From Aegilops tauschii subsp. strangulata (Eukaryota; Streptophyta; Magnoliopsida; Poales; Poaceae): a DNA stretch of 64,000 bases. The translations under genes were made by a program, and so were the position numbers. Location of the stretch: NCBI RefSeq assembly GCF_002575655.3, contig NC_053037.3, positions 49,612,242 to 49,676,241 of the forward strand. Direction: 5' to 3'. Every line of letters starts with the position of its first letter. Within the stretch, counting starts at the first letter, position 1. The notes beneath the pieces are model-generated. The model saw nothing but the letters and a program-made list of their open reading frames with translations. It searched no databases and was not told the origin of the DNA. Shown here piece after piece: positions 35,823 to 46,684 of this stretch.

Positions 35823-37635
35823 ACGGACCATCGTATTTCGCGAAAAAAAATGTTTGCCCCTGACTGCTGGGACCCTCCAGCTACATCTTCGCACGCAAGG
35901 AAGTGCGTCCAGGCAAAAAAAACGATTCGCCCCCCTGACTGCTGGGACCCACCAGCTATATGTTCGCAGACAAGGAAGTGCCTGACAGTCGGGACCCACC
36001 TGGTCGAAGGGTACGTAGCGTTGTCATTCTGGTCGCGAACATGTACGTACACATATACTGGTAGATGTAGAGGCGTGCACGTGTCGTAGTAGAGGCGCGT
36101 ACGTGTCGTAGTAGAGGCGCGTACGTGTCGTAGTAGAGGCGCGCACGTAGCATGTACACGTACGTATAGCGGCCAGGGTGCAAGAAAGAAAATACGGCCA
36201 TGTATGTGTACATACGGGCGGGGTCTCGAACGCCTACTCACGCATACGTACGGCCAGGGCTCGTGTACATGGCTGGGTCGGAATGGAGAAACAGCGTCGT
36301 CGTCGTGTTCGTGGGGAGGCAACGGAATGCGTCGTGTTCATGGGGAGGCAACAGAATGCGTCGTGTTCATCGGGAGGCAATGGAACGCGTGGGAGCCAAC
36401 CGGCTGGGTCGGAACGGAATGCGTCGTCGTGTTCATCGGGAGGGCTTGGACGGAACGGCCGATGGAAACGAGGCCCGGCGTACCGCAGAACGGAGGAAAC
36501 GGCCTTGTGTTCGACCGGCCACGTTTGAAACGGGATCCTGTTCATCGGGAGGGGTCTGGCGTACCGCAAAACGGAGGAAACGGACCTCCTACGGTCGAAA
36601 CGGGGGTCCTGTTGATCGGAAGGGGTGTGGCGTACCGCAAAATGGAGGAAACGGACTTGTGTTGGAGCGCTACGGTCGAAACGGGGGTCCTGTTCATCGG
36701 GAAGGGTGTGGCGTACCACAAAACGGGACTCCACGGGATACTGTTCATCTCCACCGTCGACCACCTCCAGTCTCCACGGGCTACTGTTCATCCACCGTCG
36801 ACCTCCTCCAGCCTCCACCTGTGACTGTTCATCCACGGGCTCCTGTTCATCCAGCCTCCACCACGCGCTACTCCACCGGCTACTGTTCAACCAGCCCTCT
36901 CCACGGGCTCCTGTTCAACCACCCCTCCACGGGCTACTGTTCATCTAGCCCTATACAGTCTATTGTTCATTCTGCCCTCCACGGGGTGGTCCTGTTCATC
37001 CTGCCCTCCACGGGGTCCTGTTCATCCAGCCCCAACCGGCTCGATCGATCGGGGTCCTGTTCATCCAGAGGCAACACCACGGGGTCCTGTTCATCCACCC
37101 CCACCGGGGACTGTTCATCCAAACCCCCCCAGCAACGCTCACTGTTCATCCAGAGGCAGCATCGATCGGCTTCAGTTAGCAGCAGTAGCGAAGGAATCGC
37201 TCGATCGGGTTCAGTTAACAGCCATCGATCAATCGCTCGGGTTCAGTAACGCGTAGCCTACAGTGCAATCGCTCGGGTTCAGTTAGAGCCAATGCCTCGC
37301 ACACACGCGCGTACGTGTATGAGGGAAACACGCATCGCTCGGCCCCCGACCTCCCACCGTAACTGGGAACTCCCCGAAATTTTCCTCGCCCTCGCTTCTA
37401 CCACGGTTTTTTCCGTCATGGACGGCCCAAAGAATGTCATGCAGCTGCGTCTCCGGCCCGCCCAGTACGAAAAGCCCATTTTCTGTCATGATTTTTTGTC
37501 ATAGAATTAGGAGCCCACCACATCTATTATGATACCGGGTTTTGTCACAATTATCGTCATAGAGGTGTCATATGTATGACAGAAAAAAAATTCGTTCGGC
37601 CCAAAATGTCACGGATGTGTCTTTTTTTTGTAGTG
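35823..37635 (+). mobile_element. CACTA-type element copy A, right part and right terminus
   Basis: Continues copy A after the chromovirus. Ends in ttttttttgTAGTG (37622-37635), the inverse of the CACTACAAAAAAA start of copy C, preceded by the subterminal phrases tgtcata/tatgaca. Matches copy B at about 49640-51379. Three ORFs of 107-349 codons run through the GC-rich minisatellite zone but have no recognisable domain, and equivalents in other frames are also open, so I do not call them genes. A TSD is not confirmable because the left end is unknown; tag follows the terminus. Confidence 0.75.
36740..37160 (+). repeat. tgttcatcc minisatellite in CACTA copy A
   Basis: About twenty irregular units of 20-35 bp with the core (c/a)ctgttcatcc or ctgttcaacc followed by an(c)ccccacgggg. 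It corresponds to the arrays in copy B (about 50480-50880) and copy C (about 58970-59510, inverted); unit number and order differ. Confidence 0.85.
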
Positions 37636-37640
37636 TAGTG

Positions 37641-38760
37641 ATATATGTATACCAAATTAGAGTGTTTAGTATCAAGTTTGTGAATAAGTATTATTCTAAT
37701 TATGATCCGTTACAACGCACGTGAACATTGCTAGTATTTCCAACCATGCAAAAAAATGCTAGTATTTCCATAGTTTTGAGTTTTCCATCAAGATATTAGT
37801 CACTCATGGTTGATATTTACTTTCAATCACGTACACATATGCACTATGTAACTAGCCTTGCTTATTGGCTTCCAAAGCTTAACTTTCACTCCTACTTACA
37901 ATATGTAGAGCATTTAACAAAAAACTACCACTTTCAACCATCCCTAAGAAGAAACTATTGTACAAAAAATAGCAAAAACATACCCAAAATTTCTTAATCC
38001 GCGCCAAAAACTACTACCTAGTGCCGACTAGGCTCGTTTAAACCCGTTTATGACAGGGTTGGCCCACACGTCCATGCTGATGAGGCAGCTTAAACCAACA
38101 CATTTTGTTTGACCGTTGACACAAGGGACCCACATCTGACCTTCTATCCTGTTATTCCCCCTCAAATCATTATTTTTACTGAACATTACTTCAAACAGTA
38201 CTGATGCGTGTTCGTCGGTGGCGCCGGTGATGAACAAGTTGTCCGCTGCTCCGCTGGACGGGCTGGACGCCGCGCTGGCCTCCGCACGGGTTGGCAGGCT
38301 GGCCCGAGCGTGACTCACGAGCGAGCAAGCCGCCGCGCTGGCCTTTGCTCGAGCCAGATGGCTGGCCTTAGCGCAGCGCGCGCGAGCAAGCCACTGCGCC
38401 ACCGTGCCAATCTAGCTAGCAAACCTTGCAGACAAGCAGCTGGACGGAGCTATCTTGGCTAGCTAGCAGCCACGAGCGCCGGATGGAGCTGGCATCCGGG
38501 CTGCCGCAAGATGGGCTCCGCACCGCCGGTGGTTTTGACCTCGCCTTCTGCCGGTGGCGGTAGCTGCGTCCCATGGCCGAGGTTGACTAGGTGGACGGGC
38601 CGGAGGTAGGTGGTCACTCAGGGATTTTTGTGCAGACTTACATGTAGGTCCCACAAGTCATAATGCCAAACTTGTCGGTCGAATAGAAGGCGTTGACTCA
38701 AGGGGCAACATGGGTTGAAACATGCCTATAACGGCACTTTTAGAGTAGTTGTTTCTTGGT
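37641..38760. other. Intergenic DNA right of CACTA copy A
   Basis: AT-rich to about 38200, then a GC-rich patch at 38210-38620 with overlapping short ORFs on both strands. No family match and no terminal repeats were seen. Confidence 0.4.
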
Positions 38761-38774
38761 AGGGCTGGTTGGTA

Positions 38775-38835
38775 AGGGCATGTAGAATGGATGATAAGGT
38801 AGTCTTATCTTAAGTCTGCCACGTATGCAAGTGGT
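38775..38835 (+). mobile_element. MITE end fragment
   Basis: gggcatgtagaatggatgataaggtagtcttatctta resembles one end of a common Triticeae MITE with complementary ends; the partner end was not found, so this is a fragment at best. Confidence 0.35.
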
Positions 38836-38879
38836 AGTAGTTTTTGGCATTATTAGTGGTTTCTTGTAAGGAACAATGT

Positions 38880-39010
38880 ACTACTGGCGACAAAAGGCGA
38901 TTCTAGATTGCGTTGTACTCCAACGAGTACTACTAGTGGTCGTGGGAGTGTATACCTCGTTTTGTGGGTTCGATCCCGGCCGAACGCATGGCGGCCTTTT
39001 TTTTAAATAG
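38880..39010 (+). mobile_element. tRNA-derived SINE-like fragment
   Basis: A perfect Pol III B-box core, GGTTCGATCCC (38967-38977), with an A-box-like stretch about 35 bp upstream (tagtggtcgtggg), followed by a T-run. The surrounding sequence does not fold as a full tRNA by eye, so a SINE remnant is more likely than a tRNA gene. Confidence 0.3.
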
Positions 39011-39381
39011 TAACTTTGCTGCGAGCCAATATTATACACGGGTAGTTTGAGTTTTGAAGTCGAACGGACGTACCGCAACACTATTTGGGTGGACTGGATG
39101 GCCTAGCCACGTGAATGGGTTTTCCTTCCCATCATCGCGTGGCTCGCGTGCTCGCCCTAGCCGCACCTCGCTTGCAGCTTCCTCGTCAGCTAGTAGCATA
39201 TTTAAACTAGCGCCTCCCAATTAAGCCCGAGGAGCCAGAAAAGCCTGGCGCGACATTGGGAATTGTGCAATATGGCTCTGTACGTAAAGTGCTACTAGTA
39301 CTCTACTACTCTGTTGCTTGTGGCGTTGCATGCATGGACTTCACTCCATTATCGGCTCTATAAAAGAAATTCCTCTTGACA

Positions 39382-39535
39382 TGTTTTTTTGAAACGGAGG
39401 CAAAAGCTTTGCCTCATCTCATTCATAAAGAAGGAACTACTAACAAAGTTCGACGAGATCCATTACACCTCCACAAATGGAAGCGAAAAGCCTAGTCTCG
39501 ATGTATCAAATAACTCAAATGTTCTGGCCCCGCGG
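39382..39535 (-). mobile_element. LINE 3' end remnant
   Basis: On the minus strand a hairpin-forming gaggcaaagcttttgcctc lies just before a short A-run, the usual 3' end of Triticeae LINEs. No ORF2 sequence is attached. Confidence 0.45.
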
Positions 39536-39970
39536 TAACCGTCACTGATAAACAGGCTGCTAGTGTGTGCGTGAGAGGAGCGGCTGAGTAGGCCAGCTAC
39601 GTGCTTGAATAGAGCACCGAGAGTACCCACTACGCAGGTGTACTTTCCCTGCAGTGATAGTGCATCGATGGTTCTAGAGAACAGTAGTACCCTCCACTTC
39701 CAGCTGCAGCTCCTTGGCCCTGAGATTCAAGAGTTCAAAACTGGTGAACTATACTAGAAGTACAGTACATCGCACTACTAGTTGAGAAAGTAGTACTAGT
39801 ACTGCTACAGTACGAGTACGTAGTAAATAATAGCCTCACCCCTTCGCTAAGGAACGATTGAGGAGCTACAGTTGGAAGGGACGAGGCCCTATGGTTACTA
39901 TGCTCTTATCTCCTCGCCAGTCCCCCCCCCCCCCCCCCGCCCGAAGAGAAGACAGTTCGTCGCTGCTCCC
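39536..39970. other. Upstream region of the first F-box/DUF295 gene
   Basis: Putative promoter and leader with repeated agtactagtact phrases at about 39740-39820 and a C homopolymer of about 18 bases at 39920-39938. No clear TATA box was seen. Confidence 0.35.
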
Positions 39971-41762
39971 ATGGATTCGCCAGGCAGTTCTCCTCCTCGT
40001 CGGGGCTGGGAGACCTTGGACGGTGATCCTCTGGGAGAAATCGCACACCGCTCCGACGTCCTCACTGCCGCAAGACTCGGTGCTTCCTACACCAACTTTT
40101 TCAGATGGTGCTTACAAAGGCTTGGGAAAAGGCCATGCTTGTTGGTCTTCCATGCATGCGTCCCGAGGAGAAGGTTCTTCTATGGGACAATCCTTCGAAC
40201 AGTCCAGCGCTCCCTGGCCATGGTTGCACGTTGACTCCGCTAGAGTTGCCGACGTTGAGAGGTAGTCGGATTTTGTCCGATGAGCAGGTCAGTCATGGAG
40301 TTTGATCATGTAGTACTTAGTTATTCCATTTCCATCCCGTAATATCTCCGTTGCCCACCGTCTTATATATAGGTCTGGGTCGGTGCCAACGAAGATTGGC
40401 TTGCATACCTCCGGCCGGATATCACCATCATTTTGCACAACATGCACAGCAGTGCGGCCGTTCTGTAGACCCCTTCTCCACCATTGGGATCGGCCTTCCG
40501 GACTGGATTGGCTTGAATACGTATGATGATGCCTACATGAGATTGAAGAAGATAGCAATTGCAGACCCGCCGACAAAGCGACGCGGCTACGACAATTACT
40601 ATCTCATCACGGTGTTCGACATAAGGATTGCCATCAATGCAAGAGGCAGTAACGCCAGAGGCTGGCGCATGTTGGCCGTGGCATATTTGTACCCCTACAT
40701 GTTCGAAGACGCCGTGCACCATCTACGCCGCATCTTCGCGGTGACAAGCCAGGGAAGTTGTTTCATATGGTTGCCATCCTACGATACGGGAGATTACAAA
40801 TGGAATGCACAAGGCCACAAACCATCATTTGCATCCCTAACGGTACTCCATTATTTTGTAGGGACCAGTCATCCCCCGATCAAAATAAGATCGCCGATCC
40901 TAGATGTGCATTTGCATATGTGATTCGGTCTAACCTGGAACCTTGTAGTTGACTTTGGCATATTGGGATCAACTATCTTAGCAGTCGTTACCCATGGTAC
41001 CACTGATGTGCAACATGGTCACACAATCTACCACGATCGGACAGTCACCATCTACCCAGGTATTCCATTTAGTATTATATGTTTTAAACCTCCCGCCTTC
41101 TCTTTCATTGTTGTACTACTTACTAGTACTAGTAAAAGTACTTTTTACCTTGGAGTATCTAGCTAGGCCCTTGAAGACGCGAACCCACTAGCTGCCACCA
41201 TTTTTGTTTTTCCATGTCTTACTATCTCATCCATGTAGCCAAGAGTGGCTATATATAATAAGCCGGTTATTTTACTTACTCTATACTGGAGTAGTACTAT
41301 TTGCTACACAGTATTACTGACCGCCATATTTGAGCACAACATTACTATGCATGGACCTTGACTATGTACGTCACCATGTGTCCAGATCTGAGATGTCGCG
41401 TGTACCAGATGAACGACGCCGAGTTCGACCCCCGTAATGCTACGTGGGTGCCGAGGAACACTCTTGGAGAGTACTCGCTTTTCATTGGGGACAACTACCC
41501 CATTGTGAAGCGGATGCCACCTTCCGTGCACGACACCGAAGGCCTGCCATTCATGAAGCATGGTTGTGTCTTCAGTGCACACCGCCGGATGAACGACATG
41601 CTGGGACACGCTATCCCTGATTTATGCCGCTTCAGCTTGGATGAGTCTCCATCGTGTGGAACCGGACTAGAAAGCTGCGGCAATGATTCCCGTTGCCCAC
41701 CGCTATGGATCATGCCATCCATGAAGAACACCTGGGACGGGAACCTGGAGGAGGACATGTAG
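39971..41762 (+). pseudogene. F-box/DUF295 protein pseudogene
   Basis: Starts ATG 39971 with an F-box-like segment (GWETLDGDPLGEIAHRSD, then AARLGASYTNFFRW). The frame moves near 40160 to one giving EEKVLLWDNPS and LTPLELPTLRGSRIL. An intron is likely at about 40288-40373 (cag/gtcagt ... atatatag). The next segment, VWVGANEDWLAYLRPD, meets TAG at 40466 and continues in another frame as LRLKK-like DUF295 sequence (AYMRLKKIAIADPPTKR, YDNYYLITVFDI, HLRRIFAVTSQGSCFIW). A second intron, about 41060-41385, precedes the C-terminal DUF295 part (CRVYQMNDAEFDPRNATW, then YSLFIGDNYPI) ending at 41762. DUF295 (KIB1-4 beta-propeller) proteins with an F-box are presumed SCF substrate adaptors and form a large, fast-evolving family in grasses. 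At least two frame breaks make this copy a pseudogene. Confidence 0.75.
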
Positions 41763-42046
41763 CCCATCTATAACGTGCAAGTGGTGTATGGTAAATTGTG
41801 AACGGTATCGCTATGAATATATGTAGACTAGTCGTGCACAAATTTATCACATGAATTGGAGATGAACTTGTGTGGCATACTGGCATTTGTCCTTTAGAAT
41901 TTATTACTAGTAAATGTGTTATGTGTACGTGCAACTTATGTGGTTGTTGCACGGGCTCCAACACGCTCTTTGAGAAAAAGGTGGCACACCTTTGGATACA
42001 GGTGACGTGGCGGCATCATACAGTAGCATCATTCACTATAGTTGTA
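41763..42046. other. Downstream flank of the DUF295 pseudogene
   Basis: AT-rich flank without coding signal. Confidence 0.4.
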
Positions 42047-42207
42047 CTCCCTGCATTCCTAAATATAAGTCTTTCTAGAGATTCCAACAAGTGATTACAT
42101 ACGAAGCAAAATGAGTGAATCTACACTCTAAAATATGTCTACATACATCCGTATGTTGTAGTCAATTTGAAATGTCTAAAAAGACTTATATTTAGGAACG
42201 GAGGGAG
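42047..42207. mobile_element. Stowaway-type MITE (Tc1/mariner)
   Basis: 161 bp bounded by inverted repeats ctccctgcattcctaaatata and tatatttaggaacggagggag (imperfect complements), flanked by TA dinucleotides at 42045-42046 and 42208-42209. The sequence is the familiar Triticeae Stowaway type. Confidence 0.93.
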
Positions 42208-42990
42208 TAGTATACTCCTACTTGGACGACGACTCCTATAGAACCTTGCGCTTGGCTCTTTGCCTCTTTGGGAGGTTCAACACTTCATACTGGTGTGAAC
42301 CTTGCACTTGGCTCTTCGCCTCTTCGGAAGGTCCAACAATGATGATACTACAGTACAATATGCTTCTGGCAATCTGACACCGATTGAACTGCTGCACGTC
42401 CACCGCGAGGGCGAGTGCAAGGGAGAGGGAGAGGGCGCTGTAGTCAAAACCCTGTCCTCGTCCTGCGAGCCACCGCGCGCGTGGGCGAGGGAGAGGCGTA
42501 GTAAGCAAGCTTCTCCTCGTTCGGCGACTTGAAGGGACACATCAAAGCAGTACTAGTACTAGTCCATACTGCATCCTTTCCGGTTAATATGGCTTAATTT
42601 GAAACAAGAAAAATACACTGGCGGTCAACGTATGTAACAATACGCTCTTTATGGCCACTATATATAGTTTTGCGGTGATTATACAACCACTAGCTCATAT
42701 AGAGCACCGTATTGCACCCTATTGGCCGGCCACATAGTCGACGTGGCACTTTGTTGACTGGTTAAATTGTCACCTGGTTTCTGGGTCCAACCTGTCAGTT
42801 GGAAGAGCAAAGAAATCAGTTAAACAAAACTTTACGCAGGCGCGACAGGAGTCCAACCCTTGCGCGCGAACCACCCTGGCTGTGTATGTGAGTGCATGCA
42901 CGTGTACTCTCTCGGTCTTCCAACAAAGAGTGTACATCGGCTAAAAAACAAAGAGTGTACATCTATACTTCCAATGCATTTAGCCTTTAA
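42208..42990. other. Intergenic DNA between two MITEs
   Basis: A phrase (aaccttgc(g/a)cttggctctt) occurs twice at about 42241 and 42298, 57 bp apart. Overlapping short ORFs on both strands at 42240-42540 have no family match. Confidence 0.4.
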
Positions 42991-43250
42991 GACTGATCAT
43001 AGTGGGAGTAACTTATAGCAAGTAACATAACACATCCCAAGAAAAATTTGCTTACGTGGCATGTAGTTAATGAGGGGAGATATGGTTGGAGTAACATAAT
43101 ATGTTACTGTAACATAACACATACCAAGGCAAAATGAGTCTACATCTTAATAAATGATGGCTTGCATGATACCAACTATATGTTACTTCCCACTATGAAT
43201 GTAGTAACATAGATGTTACTAGTCTAAGTTACTCCCCACTATGACTAGCC
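42991..43250. mobile_element. Tourist-type MITE (Harbinger)
   Basis: 260 bp with imperfect terminal inverted repeats (left gactgatcatagtgggag, right ctccccactatgactagcc) and TAA on both sides (42988-42990 and 43251-43253). TAA duplications are typical of the Harbinger/Tourist group. Confidence 0.8.
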
Positions 43251-43591
43251 TAATCTAAATCGATATTGATGGACTAATGCACCAACTTGTGCTCTAGGTA
43301 TAGGCTACATGTCTATCCTTAATTACAGCATGCAACAACCTTCATTTAATCTTCTTCTCTCAATGGTCGCATGCACACATAAGTCTGCTACTTTTGGGCG
43401 TTAATTATGCCCTGGTCAATGTGTAAATCTCTAAATGTACAGTCCTTCACGGGCGTAGGGAGTAGGTTGAGCACTTGAGCGTGAGCGTGTGTGTTGCGTA
43501 GTGTGCTGTGTGCCGCATGGGTGCGTGAGTGTTGCGTGCGTCCATGTGTACGTGTGAGTGTTGCATGTTGCATGCATGCATGAGGCTTTTA

Positions 43592-43760
43592 CTCCCTCCC
43601 ATTGTCATGTTCATATTTCAAGCTTCCTCTCTTCCCTCCATATGGTGATACTCGCTCTGTTCCCAAATACGGAGTAAAAGCATCCCTCTGTTCCCAAATA
43701 CGGAGTATTTGTCTTTCTAGAGATTTCAACAAGTGACTACGTACGGAGCAAAATGAGTGA
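43592..43760. mobile_element. Degenerate Stowaway MITE remnant
   Basis: ctctgttcccaaatacggag occurs twice (about 43654 and 43684), followed by ttgtctttctagagatttc and gcaaaatgagtga, which match the inner part of the Stowaway at 42047. Ends are rearranged and no TA-flanked termini remain. Confidence 0.6.
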
Positions 43761-44339
43761 AGTGAGCATAGAGGCATAGGGATACTGTAGATAGGAAGTC
43801 TTCGCGATCCATTATTCCCCATCTCGGTCAGAGAGAACTATTCAACTAGTCTTCACAGTGAAGTGACAATACATGCTGCAGTAGATGGGACACACGCGTG
43901 TTGGTGTTACTAAATCAGCCTTACCCAGTACTGCCATCATGTTTGCCAGTAGAGCACGCTTCGTCAAATACGCCTATGCACCTCTCTCCTCCATTAACTG
44001 ACATATGGGCCCTCTTGAGGTAGACCCACATGTCATCGGCATAACTATTTACACTCCGAAGGACGGTATATCCTGGTAGTAGTACTAGTAGAATTGAGAT
44101 TTAATGCCCCGTCTTTCAGTATTCTTCCTCCTCTCTTCCCCATCGTCGGCCACACACCATTCCCCCCCGCTCACTGCTCGCCCGCCCGGGCCATCTTCCT
44201 TGGTAGCTCGCGCGTACCATATCCACCCGCTCACTGCTCGGCCACACACGCTATCTTCTTCGCTCGCCCGCCCGAATCCACTTCCCCGCTGGCTCGCAGG
44301 CACCGAAAACCCCAATCACTCAGCGCCCTAAAAAAACCT
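43761..44339. other. Upstream region of the second F-box/DUF295 gene
   Basis: No TE found. A CCG-rich stretch from 44150 reads as leader sequence (cgctcactgctcg twice at about 44169 and 44229). An open frame extends back to 44094, but the first family-like residues come after the ATG at 44340. Confidence 0.4.
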
Positions 44340-46191
44340 ATGGCAGAACCGACTGACACGCAGAGCCGCGATTGGAATTCCCTCCCCGATGTTCTCTTGG
44401 AGCAGATCTGTAATCGTATGGACCTACTCAGCACCATCCGTCTGGCCGCATGCTCGGTGTCTTTGTATCGTCTACTCGTCTGCAACCCGCTGGCTCTTTT
44501 TAAGACACCCTACTTGCTGATGCCCGATCCTTGCAGTTGGCCCAGACACCGACTTGACAATCCTACGGAGGTTGCCGTGGTGCCCCTCGACATGCTACCA
44601 CTACCCGTCCACCTGTCCTTCATGCGCGGCCACTACTGGGCGGGCATGAAGGCCAACTGGATCATCCTCATCCACCAATCCGGTAGTCCATGGCGTCTCG
44701 TGGATATCTACACCCAGCGAGAGATCACCCTTCCATCGTTGGATACCGTCGCCATCGAGCCTCGCGGCCCGCCGGACACTCCTGCCTACTACGCACGAGA
44801 CGCGTCAAGCTTTTGGCTCGACCTCTATTTGCTGAAAGTTGTAATCTGCGAAGTGCCCACACCATCAGAAGACTACATGGATTACAAGCTCATTGCCTTG
44901 TTCAACATGGGATTAGTCTATCTCGAATCCGGTCGCCATACATGGTTATGGCTCATCGTCAATCCTGTTGAGGTAACATTTCTGTCTGATGCTATAGTGC
45001 ATGATGGCATCGTTTACGCGGTCGACACACAGATTGGCTGCCTATACTGGTGGAATCTATCGTCGTGTAATTGTTCTATCTCATCTCATCTTCACCTTAT
45101 GAATACGACTGCCTGTTCATTGTTACAAATTTAGAATAGATAGTATGTCTATAACCACATCATTGCTATATGTTCCTCTCATTTCCTAGATTTTTATGAC
45201 CACACATGTTATTGTTAGAGTTGATATGGGAACAATTGGCATCTAATGATTGTTAGAATATATATTATAAGCATAACCTCATGATTGCTATATGTTACTC
45301 TCATTTCCAAGATTTTTATAACAACGCATGTTATTGCTTAGAGTTGATATGAGAACAGTAGTAAGTGCTATGGTAGAATATGAGTAGGCCCTGTCATAGC
45401 TATTTTCCTCTCATTGTTACATGATGTTTGAACCATGACATATTGCTAGAATATGAAAGCCATTGGCTTATTTTTTTTACTTGGGGTATGATTATGACCA
45501 CGACGTTGCAATTCTCTGTCTATGATATGTCTCACTGTTATAATAATCTTAATTCCACACATACTCTGAACATGATTGTCTATTTTTGTCCTTTTGGTCT
45601 CCAATTTGAATTTTTGCAGCAGACGCAAATGCGCTGGCCTTCATGATTCCAGGACCTGGAATCATACCAGCCGATGGGTGGTGGTTTATCGCTCATTCAG
45701 CTGACGGCGGTCATTTGATGCTCATTTGCACGTACCAAATTGACCAAACCATTACATCAAACCACATGCAGTACAATGCCTGGGGCAATCATGACATTGA
45801 TGGCTATGGCTGCTTCGTGTTCGAGAAAGATCCCAGCTCCGTTGGGCCAGGCGTATTCAACTAGAGGCGGGTTTACAGCCTCAGCAACCACTCCATGTTC
45901 CTCGGGCTCAATTATCCGATCATCCAACCAATCATCGATCATATCACCGGCGATGAATACCGTGCTATGCAACTTCCATTCGCCAGGGGGGACTGTGTTT
46001 ACACATCATACCATGGGTTTCATGAATCACCATATCCAGAGATTCGTCGACATAGCTTGTTTTCAGATAATCTTCAGTGTGTGAAAGGCATCAAGCTTCC
46101 ATGCGATGGATGGCTTTTGCAAACCCGACATGCGGCGATGTGGTTCATGCCAACAGAAAATATGCACAACTTGATTCGTACTGATATCTAG
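44340..46191 (+). CDS. F-box/DUF295 protein with premature stop in exon 2
   Basis: Exon 1 is 44340-45066 and exon 2 is 45620-46191; the 553-bp intron has GT at 45067 and tttttgcag at 45611-45619, and the phase-1 junction joins LSS to DANALAFM in frame. Residues 11-50 form an F-box (DWNSLPDVLLEQICNRMD, LAACSVSLYRLL). DUF295 hallmarks follow: WRLVDIYTQREITLPSL, AIVHDGIVYAVDTQIGCLYW, then in exon 2 CFVFEKD and, beyond the stop, RRVYSLSNHSMFLGLNYPI. A TAG at 45862-45864 interrupts the last third; without it the frame runs on to 46191. Expected product: F-box adaptor of about 323 residues lacking the end of the beta-propeller, versus roughly 430 for the full frame. ATG 44340 was chosen because the longer N-terminus from 44094 is low-complexity. 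Recent pseudogene or truncated allele. Confidence 0.8.
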
Positions 46192-46684
46192 ACTGAGCCA
46201 TGTATTCTGCAGCTGTAGCACGACCCTCTTTTGTTGGATATTATGTACTGTTGTTAGTTTGAAGCACTCCTCTGGTTTGAAGGATAGATACCTTTCTGGG
46301 ATCAAGTGCATCCTAACTCACCTGCGTAGGATGTACTGATAATGATGATGGAGATGTTGTGCAGAAGCAATATATATACTGTATCAATTAGGCTTCAAGT
46401 GCGTACTTGTTAGTTAAACCTATGGTTAAAATGTGACACTAAATACGACTAGTAAGTAGTACAGTAGCAGTACTAGTATACGTCGGTCAAATTATTCATC
46501 ATGTCCACACATTGAATTGACGTGACAACACGCTGCGCGTGAGGTGACACAAGAATCCCAGCGGCGTCTTTGGGTATTGTGGACTTCAGATTTGGAGTAC
46601 CACTTATCTGTCGAAATATTTCATCATTCACTTAAAACAGTCGATTGATCATACATTGAGTACCATATAACTGGAATTAACCGA
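46192..46684. other. Spacer between DUF295 and NAC genes
   Basis: 3' flank of the DUF295 gene and the presumed upstream exon, intron or promoter of the NAC gene. An acceptor-like ttaaaacag lies at about 46632-46640. No recognised element. Confidence 0.4.

Noticed and set aside
36200..37249. 349-codon ORF in CACTA copy A, with relatives in copies B and C
   Set aside because: It runs through the minisatellite and other frames are open too; no domain, and residues differ between copies in a way that follows unit number. Not called as a transposase or captured gene.
38967..38977. Possible tRNA gene at a perfect B box
   Set aside because: No acceptor stem or anticodon arm pairing could be drawn around it; kept only as a SINE-like fragment.
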